Below are positions 21,408 through 25,704 of a stretch of 25,704 nt of DNA, in pieces. Origin of the DNA: Opitutia bacterium UBA7397 (GTDB lineage Bacteria; Verrucomicrobiota; Verrucomicrobiia; Opitutales; UBA953). The stretch spans positions 47,365 through 73,068 of the forward strand of contig DKND01000007.1 in the NCBI GenBank assembly GCA_002470605.1, in the 5' to 3' direction. How positions within the stretch are numbered: position 1 is the first letter of the stretch; every line of letters starts with the position of its first letter. Both the position numbers and the translations under genes were made by a program. Under the pieces are notes generated by a model. The model was not told the DNA's origin. It searched no databases and saw only the letters and a program-made list of their open reading frames with translations.

Positions 21408-22901
21408 ATGAGCCCGAACCCATCCGCAACATCCGCCAAAATCATCGTCATCGATGATGACAAGGACCTGCGCTACTCCCTTCGTCGGGCTCTCTCGGGC
21501 TTGGGTCATACCGTTCTCGAGGCCGATAGCGGCGAAAGCGGAGTCAGCCTAGCCAAGCGTGAACAGCCCGACGTTATTCTGCTCGATAACCGCATGGGCG
21601 GGATGACCGGCATCGAAACCTTGCAGATGCTCCGCGGCGCCCAACCGCAGGCGATGGTGATTTTAATGACGGCTTTCGGCACGACCCAGACCGCCATCGA
21701 GGCCATGAAATTTGGTGCCTACGATTACGTCATGAAGCCGTTCGATCAGGCTAAACTAATCAACCTCGTGGACAAAGCCCTCTCGGCTCGGCGCGATTTA
21801 GCCAATGCTGGCAAGTCCGTCAAATCGCTCGTCAACCCAGCCGACTACAAAGAAGGCATCGTGGGAAGTTCTGAACCGATGCAGGAAGTCTTGAAGGCGA
21901 TTGGTCAGGTCGCCGCGAGCGATGCGACCGTGCTCATCACGGGCGAAAGCGGCACGGGCAAAGAACTCGTGGCCCGCTGCATCCATCAGCACTCGCTGCG
22001 CTCGAAGGGTCCCTTCGTCGCCGTCAATTGCGCCGCGATTCCGGAGAACCTAATCGAATCCGAACTTTTCGGACACGAGAAGGGCTCGTTTACCGGTGCG
22101 ACGAACATGAAGCCCGGTAAATTCGAGCTCTGCGACGGCGGCACGATTTTCCTCGATGAAATCGGCGACATGTCACTGCCCACGCAAACCAAAGTCTTGC
22201 GCGCGATCCAAGAAGGAGAAATCCAGCGCGTCGGCGGTACCGTGACGTTAAAAGTAAGCGTGCGCCTCGTGGCCGCGACTAATAAAGACCTCGAGGCCAT
22301 GGTGGCGTTGCGTCAATTCCGCGAAGATCTTTACTACCGCTTGAACGTCTTCCGCATCCGGTTGCCCGCTCTGCGCAACCGCAAGGGCGACGTGCCTTTG
22401 CTCGTCGACTTCATGCTCCAACGCCAAGCGGCCGCGAAAAAAACCCGCCCGAAGCGCCTCTCCAGCGAAGCGCTTGAAGCCCTGCTCACTTATGATTGGC
22501 CGGGTAATGTCCGCGAACTCGAGAATGTGATCCAACGCGCCAACGTCTTGGCTAAAGGCGAAACCATTCTCCCGAAAGACCTGCCGCAAGACGTGCTCAC
22601 GCCTCGCAAAGCCTCCGCTGTAGCCGCGGCCACCGAAGTAGCACGACCCGCCGCTGATCCAGCGATCGTCGCGATTTCCCCGACCAATCTCCTGCCGGCC
22701 TATGATGCGATTTACCGGCAGTGCCGCGTCGGCGACGCCAAGGGTATTCTGAACGTGATCGAGTTGGAAATGATTCGCCGAGCCATGGAGGAAACGCGCG
22801 GCAATCAACTGCGCTCGGCCATGATCCTGGGCATCAATCGCTCGACTCTTAAAAAGCGGCTGCTTGAGATGCGCGAGGCCGGCATCAAAGTTTTCACTTA
22901 A
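21408..22901 (+). CDS. NtrC-family sigma-54-dependent response regulator
   Basis: This is a two-component transcription activator that uses ATP to open sigma-54 promoters. I place the start at the ATG at 21408, 10 residues before the receiver domain; longer in-frame readings add unlikely sequence across the intergenic region. The 497-residue product has a receiver domain with acidic pocket DDD (16-18), phosphoacceptor Asp60 (LLDNRMGG), Thr88 and Lys110. The AAA+ domain has Walker A GESGTGKE (179-186), the sigma-54 contact loop as GSFTGA (226-231, usually GAFTGA) and Walker B IFLDEIGD (247-254). A Fis-type helix-turn-helix is at about 463-490 (RGNQLRSAMILGINRSTLKKR). No histidine kinase gene is adjacent, so it is an orphan. 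A sigma-54 promoter just upstream suggests autoregulation. Confidence 0.95.
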   Translation: MSPNPSATSAKIIVIDDDKDLRYSLRRALSGLGHTVLEADSGESGVSLAKREQPDVILLDNRMGGMTGIETLQMLRGAQPQAMVILMTAFGTTQTAIEAMKFGAYDYVMKPFDQAKLINLVDKALSARRDLANAGKSVKSLVNPADYKEGIVGSSEPMQEVLKAIGQVAASDATVLITGESGTGKELVARCIHQHSLRSKGPFVAVNCAAIPENLIESELFGHEKGSFTGATNMKPGKFELCDGGTIFLDEIGDMSLPTQTKVLRAIQEGEIQRVGGTVTLKVSVRLVAATNKDLEAMVALRQFREDLYYRLNVFRIRLPALRNRKGDVPLLVDFMLQRQAAAKKTRPKRLSSEALEALLTYDWPGNVRELENVIQRANVLAKGETILPKDLPQDVLTPRKASAVAAATEVARPAADPAIVAISPTNLLPAYDAIYRQCRVGDAKGILNVIELEMIRRAMEETRGNQLRSAMILGINRSTLKKRLLEMREAGIKVFT

Positions 22902-22940
22902 CCTTTGCCTTGGCCTAGCGGGGAAGTTGGATGAAGGGGT

Positions 22941-23594
22941 ATGACCACCCCCTCATCCCTCCGCCTCGCCTTGTTGGCCGCTGGAAGCTTGCTTCTGGCC
23001 ACGCCCTCGAGCTTTGCAGGCGAAACCATCAACCTCTTCGACGGCAAGTCCCTCGCCGGCTGGAAGGCGACGAAGACCGCCCCTGAAGGTACTTATAAAT
23101 TCGTCGATGGAATTTTGGAAGTTCGCGGCGGCAGTGCCGATCACCTGTTTTACGTTGGCCCCGATGGTAAAGCATCCTTCACGAACTTCGACTTCAAGGG
23201 TAAGGTAAAAACCTACCCCGGCGCCAACTCTGGCATCTACTTCCACACCACCTACCAAGAAGAAAAATGGCCGAAGCTCGGCTTCGAGTGCCAGGTCAAC
23301 GCCAGCCATAAAGACATCAAGCGCACCGGCGGCCTTTATGCCGTGCAAGACGTCCTCAATACGCCCGCCGCCCCAGATAACGTCTGGTTCGAATACCACA
23401 TCCGCGTCGAAGGAAAACATGTCCAAATCTGGATCGACGGAAAGCAGACCGTGAATTTCACCCAGCCCGAAAATTGGGTTCCGCCCAAGGGCATGGACGG
23501 TCGTAAAATCGGCTCCGGTACCTTCGCGCTGCAAGCCCACGATCCGACGTGCAAAGTCGACTACAAGGACTTCGTTGTCGAGCGTCTGCCTTGA
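22941..23594 (+). CDS. Secreted DUF1080 (3-keto-disaccharide hydrolase-like) protein
   Basis: DUF1080 proteins have a concanavalin/laminarinase-like beta-sandwich fold, and some members act on 3-keto-glycosides or related sugars; the family is greatly expanded in Planctomycetes and Verrucomicrobia. The 217-residue product starts with a good signal peptide (LRLALLAAGSLLLATPSSFA, cleavage near residue 26). The family opening INLFDGKSLAGWK follows, then NSGIYFHTTYQEEKWPKLGF, VWFEYHIRVEGKHVQIWIDG, and the GTFALQAHDP end typical of the fold. It should be exported to the periplasm or cell surface. AAGGGG just before the ATG is one of the better Shine-Dalgarno candidates here. It lies 39 nt after the regulator gene, possibly on the same transcript, and is followed by an intrinsic terminator. 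The substrate is unknown. Confidence 0.9.
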   Translation: MTTPSSLRLALLAAGSLLLATPSSFAGETINLFDGKSLAGWKATKTAPEGTYKFVDGILEVRGGSADHLFYVGPDGKASFTNFDFKGKVKTYPGANSGIYFHTTYQEEKWPKLGFECQVNASHKDIKRTGGLYAVQDVLNTPAAPDNVWFEYHIRVEGKHVQIWIDGKQTVNFTQPENWVPPKGMDGRKIGSGTFALQAHDPTCKVDYKDFVVERLP

Positions 23595-23601
23595 ACCGTT
23601 A

Positions 23602-24480
23602 CTAAGCTAAGGCGCCCTTAAGCGCTGCAATCAGGCGGGCCCTTACGGGTTCCGCCTTTTTTGTGAGCCGCCGCTGCTCGCTCTCGTAAGCGGAACGGCC
23701 TTCCGGCGTCTCGATGCATATCGGCTCCAAGCCTACCGCCGAAAAATCGTAAGGGCTCGCCCGCATATCCACCGCGCGGGCATCACGCGCGAGCTCGAAG
23801 CTGTCGGCCGCCAACTCCGAACTCACCCAAGGCTGCGCCTTCATCGTCCACTTATAAAGATCCATGGTGACATGCACGCATCCCGGTTGCTCGTTCTGCA
23901 CGCGTTGCTCCAATGTCGGCGTCAGGCGATTCAAGGGCCGGGCGCCGGGCGTAAAGAAGCGGAAGGCGTCATAGTGCGTGCACCTAATGGCGGAAGCGCG
24001 CACCACGGCGTCCGTGCCCTCGGCGCCCAGTCGCAAGGGCCAATCTCCATGACGCCGATCGGCGGCCTGATTGAAGACCATCGCCCATTCGTGCAACCCG
24101 AAGCAGCCCAGGAAAGCCGGCCGCAGGGCGATCGCTTGGCTTAATTCCAAAGTAAAATTTAACCGATGCCTTTCGGCGTCGGTCGGCCGCACCACGCGCA
24201 CCAAGCCATCCGCCGAAAGCTCGAAACGATGACCACCCACCAATTCGGCAGCATCTTCTAGCCCGACGCCTGCCCCAGGCGACCAACGCTGCAAGGCGGA
24301 AAATCGGAACGGGTAATAGGTGAATAAAAAATCCTCCACCGGCTCCTTGACGCCTAAGGCCGCCCGTTGCCGGCGCGCTTCGATCAACGTCGCCGTGCGC
24401 GCCTCATGCGCTGCCCGCCGAGTACGCCAATCACGCGCCGAGAGGATCAAACCGGCGGAATGTTCCGTAAGCTCGCTCAC
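23602..24480 (-). CDS. Conserved protein of uncertain function (family sometimes labelled 3-methyladenine DNA glycosylase)
   Basis: I choose the GTG at 24480 because it overlaps the TGA of the upstream carbonic anhydrase gene as GTGA, a usual coupling arrangement, giving 292 residues. An in-frame ATG at 24528 would add 16 residues. The protein contains the blocks EPVEDFLFTYYPFRFSALQR, GCFGLHEWAMVF, IRCTHYDAFRFFTPGARPLN, GCVHVTMDLYKWTMK, MRASPYDF and ICIETPEGRSAYE. I recall these from a family often named 3-methyladenine DNA glycosylase in actinobacterial genomes, but I see none of the helix-hairpin-helix or AAG-type motifs of known glycosylases. The many His/Asp/Tyr-rich conserved blocks suggest an enzyme. 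It is soluble, with no signal peptide. Confidence 0.85.
   Translation of the reverse strand: MSELTEHSAGLILSARDWRTRRAAHEARTATLIEARRQRAALGVKEPVEDFLFTYYPFRFSALQRWSPGAGVGLEDAAELVGGHRFELSADGLVRVVRPTDAERHRLNFTLELSQAIALRPAFLGCFGLHEWAMVFNQAADRRHGDWPLRLGAEGTDAVVRASAIRCTHYDAFRFFTPGARPLNRLTPTLEQRVQNEQPGCVHVTMDLYKWTMKAQPWVSSELAADSFELARDARAVDMRASPYDFSAVGLEPICIETPEGRSAYESEQRRLTKKAEPVRARLIAALKGALA
23633..23662 (+). terminator. Intrinsic terminator after the DUF1080 gene
   Basis: AGGCGG (23633-23638) pairs with CCGCCT (23652-23657), an inner CCC-TTAC-GGG hairpin extends the stem, and six T residues (23657-23662) follow. This is a standard rho-independent terminator for plus-strand transcription and lies 38 nt after the DUF1080 stop. 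It is located inside the last codons of the convergent minus-strand gene, where it encodes part of the Lys/Arg-rich C-terminus. Confidence 0.8.
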
Positions 24481-25043
24481 TCGAAACGACGATGGAAAGC
24501 GGCGACCTTGATATATTTCTCCGCCCAACCGGGCAGCGATGCCTGCTCGGTGGCACTCAAAGGCCGCACGACTTTGGCCGGAGCACCCATGACCATGGAG
24601 CCCGGAGGGATGATAGTCCCTTTGGTCACCAGGGAGTTGGCACCGATGATCGAACGCGCACCGACGACTGCGCCATCAAGCACCGTGGCATGCATACCAA
24701 TCAGGCATTCGTCTTCGATGGTACAGGCATGGATCATGGCCAAATGGCCGACGGTCACCCGGGCGCCGATCTTCGCAGGCAAACCGTCGGCGACATGCAC
24801 CACGGCGCCGTCCTGGATATTTGTCCCCTCTCCGATTTCGATCGGGGCCACATCACCACGCAATACCGCACAAGGCCAGACGCTGGTCCGCGGGCCGATA
24901 AGAACATTCCCGATGACCACTGCCCGGGCATGGACAAAGGCCGTAGCATGGACGGTGGGACCCTTGGCCAGGTTGCGGGTAATCTCCCGTTCCAGATCTT
25001 CGTCAGGGGTGCCGGTAGGGCCTGTAGAGCGAAATGGGTTCAC
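24477..25043 (-). CDS. Gamma-carbonic anhydrase / YrdA-like hexapeptide-repeat protein
   Basis: Gamma-class carbonic anhydrases interconvert CO2 and bicarbonate and are trimers of left-handed beta-helices with metal at the subunit interfaces. The 188-residue product has hexapeptide repeats from about residue 33 to 155 (for example AVVIGNVLIGPRTSVW, ATVLDGAVVGARSIIGANS). The three metal histidines of the family are present: VVHVADG (His83) and GHLAMIHACTI (His100, His105). Arg62, Asp64 and Gln77 (LRGDVAP, TNIQDG) match the Cam active-site set, so it could be catalytic. Many YrdA/PaaY-type members have uncertain activity. The start is a GTG at 25043. The stop overlaps the next gene by 4 nt, so the two are coupled. 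It is divergent from rplU. Confidence 0.9.
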   Translation of the reverse strand: MNPFRSTGPTGTPDEDLEREITRNLAKGPTVHATAFVHARAVVIGNVLIGPRTSVWPCAVLRGDVAPIEIGEGTNIQDGAVVHVADGLPAKIGARVTVGHLAMIHACTIEDECLIGMHATVLDGAVVGARSIIGANSLVTKGTIIPPGSMVMGAPAKVVRPLSATEQASLPGWAEKYIKVAAFHRRFE

Positions 25044-25098
25044 CCGCCAACGATGGGAGCGGGGGCGACCGCAGGAAAGAACGAACCTATCCCAAATG

Positions 25099-25123
25099 CG
25101 TCCTTAAACCCGAAATTAGGACG
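25099..25123. promoter_or_regulatory. Inverted repeat in the rplU upstream region
   Basis: CGTCCT (25099-25104) and AGGACG (25118-25123) form a perfect 6-bp inverted repeat with a 13-base loop, in the 227-base divergent gap between the carbonic anhydrase gene and rplU. It could be a protein-binding site or a short RNA hairpin at the 5' end of the rplU transcript. I found no convincing sigma-70 promoter nearby. The rest of this gap shows nothing I can name apart from a short reading frame extending rplU upstream to 25148. Confidence 0.2.
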
Positions 25124-25270
25124 ACTTAGCCCCTTTTAAAGGAGTTTATGGCCCGGCGAACCACCCCCGAAGCCATCCGCCGCCATCCAAGACGCCCTCA
25201 TTTACCCGTCACCCCTAAATTCCCCTTGCCAACCCCCCATCTGTCCGTTTGCTCCGACCTTCCGACAGCC

Positions 25271-25585
25271 ATGAAGGCCACATTTATCACCTCCGGTCGC
25301 CAATTCACCGTCAAGCAAGGCGACATCCTCATCGTTAACCAGTACCCTGGTAAAAACGAAGGCGACGTCCTCACGTTTGACCAAGTCCTCCTCGTTGGAG
25401 AAGGCGTCAACGCCAAGATCGGCACCCCCACCGTGGCAGGCGCCAAGGTGACCGCCACCATTCTTGAAAACAAGCGCGGCGAGAAGATTCGCATCTTCAA
25501 GCACCGTCGCCGTAAAGGTTACTACCGTCGTCGCGGCCACCGCCAAGAGCTCTCGGTCATCAAGGTAGACTCTATTTCCGCTTAA
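25271..25585 (+). CDS. rplU: Ribosomal protein L21
   Basis: L21 binds 23S rRNA and contacts L20. The 104-residue product from the ATG at 25271 starts MKATFITSGRQFTVKQGD, matching where L21 proteins begin (E. coli L21 is 103 residues). It carries NQYPGKNEGDVLTFDQVLLV, KIGTPTVAGAKVTATIL and the basic KIRIFKHRRRKGYYRRRGHR end. The reading frame stays open upstream to an ATG at 25148, which has a perfect AAAGGAG 3 nt before it and would add 41 Pro/Arg-rich residues unlike L21. I keep the short form, but the choice is not proven. It is followed by rpmA after 21 nt. Confidence 0.95.
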   Translation: MKATFITSGRQFTVKQGDILIVNQYPGKNEGDVLTFDQVLLVGEGVNAKIGTPTVAGAKVTATILENKRGEKIRIFKHRRRKGYYRRRGHRQELSVIKVDSISA

Positions 25586-25606
25586 TCCCTTAAATCAGAA
25601 ACTACC

Positions 25607-25704
25607 ATGGCAACAAAGAAAGGTGGAGGAACTTCAAGCAACGGACGCGATTCTCGCTCCAAGCGTCTCGGTGTTAAACTTTACAGCGGCGAATTCGCCA
25701 CCGC
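25607..25704 (+). CDS. rpmA: Ribosomal protein L27 (partial, 3' end outside window)
   Basis: L27 reaches the peptidyl-transferase centre with its N-terminus. The first 32 residues read MATKKGGGTSSNGRDSR followed by SKRLGVKLYSGEF, a clear L27 start (NGRDS and KRLGVK are family hallmarks). There is no Firmicutes-type cleavable leader, so the short N-terminus begins directly with Ala after Met. The rplU-rpmA order is the usual one. No Shine-Dalgarno motif is visible. The gene runs past the end of the window. Confidence 0.95.
   Translation, partial: MATKKGGGTSSNGRDSRSKRLGVKLYSGEFAT

Noticed and set aside
24367..25139. Two long plus-strand frames opposite the carbonic anhydrase gene
   Set aside because: The minus-strand product has clear hexapeptide repeats and metal histidines; the plus-strand translations have no family features.
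1..25704. Search for CRISPR arrays, tRNA genes, insertion sequences, toxin-antitoxin or defence genes
   Set aside because: None of the expected repeats, cloverleaf sequences, transposase motifs or defence-type genes was seen; the region looks like ordinary core genome.

Overview
The window (about 25.7 kb, moderately GC-rich) looks like a core-genome segment of a Verrucomicrobiota bacterium, probably Opitutae-like. The assignment is inferred from three things. UvrA is a double-length tandem protein, an architecture known from Chlamydiae and relatives. There is a secreted DUF1080 protein, a family abundant in Planctomycetes and Verrucomicrobia. The str and S10 ribosomal operons are fused. I found no tRNA, rRNA, CRISPR array, insertion sequence or phage gene, and no stretch over 300 bases lacks a gene.

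Region 1 (1-6257, minus strand) is a translation operon read as rpsL-rpsG-fusA-rpsJ-rplC-rplD-rplW-rplB-rpsS, with rpsS cut by the window edge. No tuf gene lies between fusA and rpsJ. The one sizeable gap in the operon is the rpsJ-rplC spacer, which can form alternative RNA hairpins just before rplC. The L4 tunnel loop departs from the usual bacterial sequence.

Region 2 (6430-20619, plus strand) starts divergently from rpsL and is a long, tightly packed co-directional run: a secreted TPR-like protein of unknown function, sufE, ctaA and ctaB (heme A synthesis), a 5-formyltetrahydrofolate cyclo-ligase, a giant uvrA with four ABC ATPase modules, pdxJ (vitamin B6), acpS (acyl carrier protein activation), a bifunctional NAD(P)HX repair enzyme and dprA. 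A likely sigma-70-type promoter precedes pdxJ.

Region 3 (20621-25043) holds a SanA-like membrane protein (minus) and, divergently, an NtrC-type sigma-54 response regulator. The regulator has a strong -24/-12 promoter almost touching its start codon. It is followed by the secreted DUF1080 protein with a clear intrinsic terminator. That terminator lies inside the 3' end of an opposing gene, a conserved protein of uncertain function that is translationally coupled to a gamma-carbonic anhydrase.

Region 4 (25271-25704, plus) begins the rplU-rpmA operon; rpmA is cut by the window edge.

Few start codons in the window have a convincing Shine-Dalgarno sequence, including nearly all the ribosomal protein genes. 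I see no clear novel multi-gene system. The best leads are the sigma-54 control region, the four-module UvrA with an altered last Walker B, the rplC leader RNA, and the uncharacterised protein next to the carbonic anhydrase.
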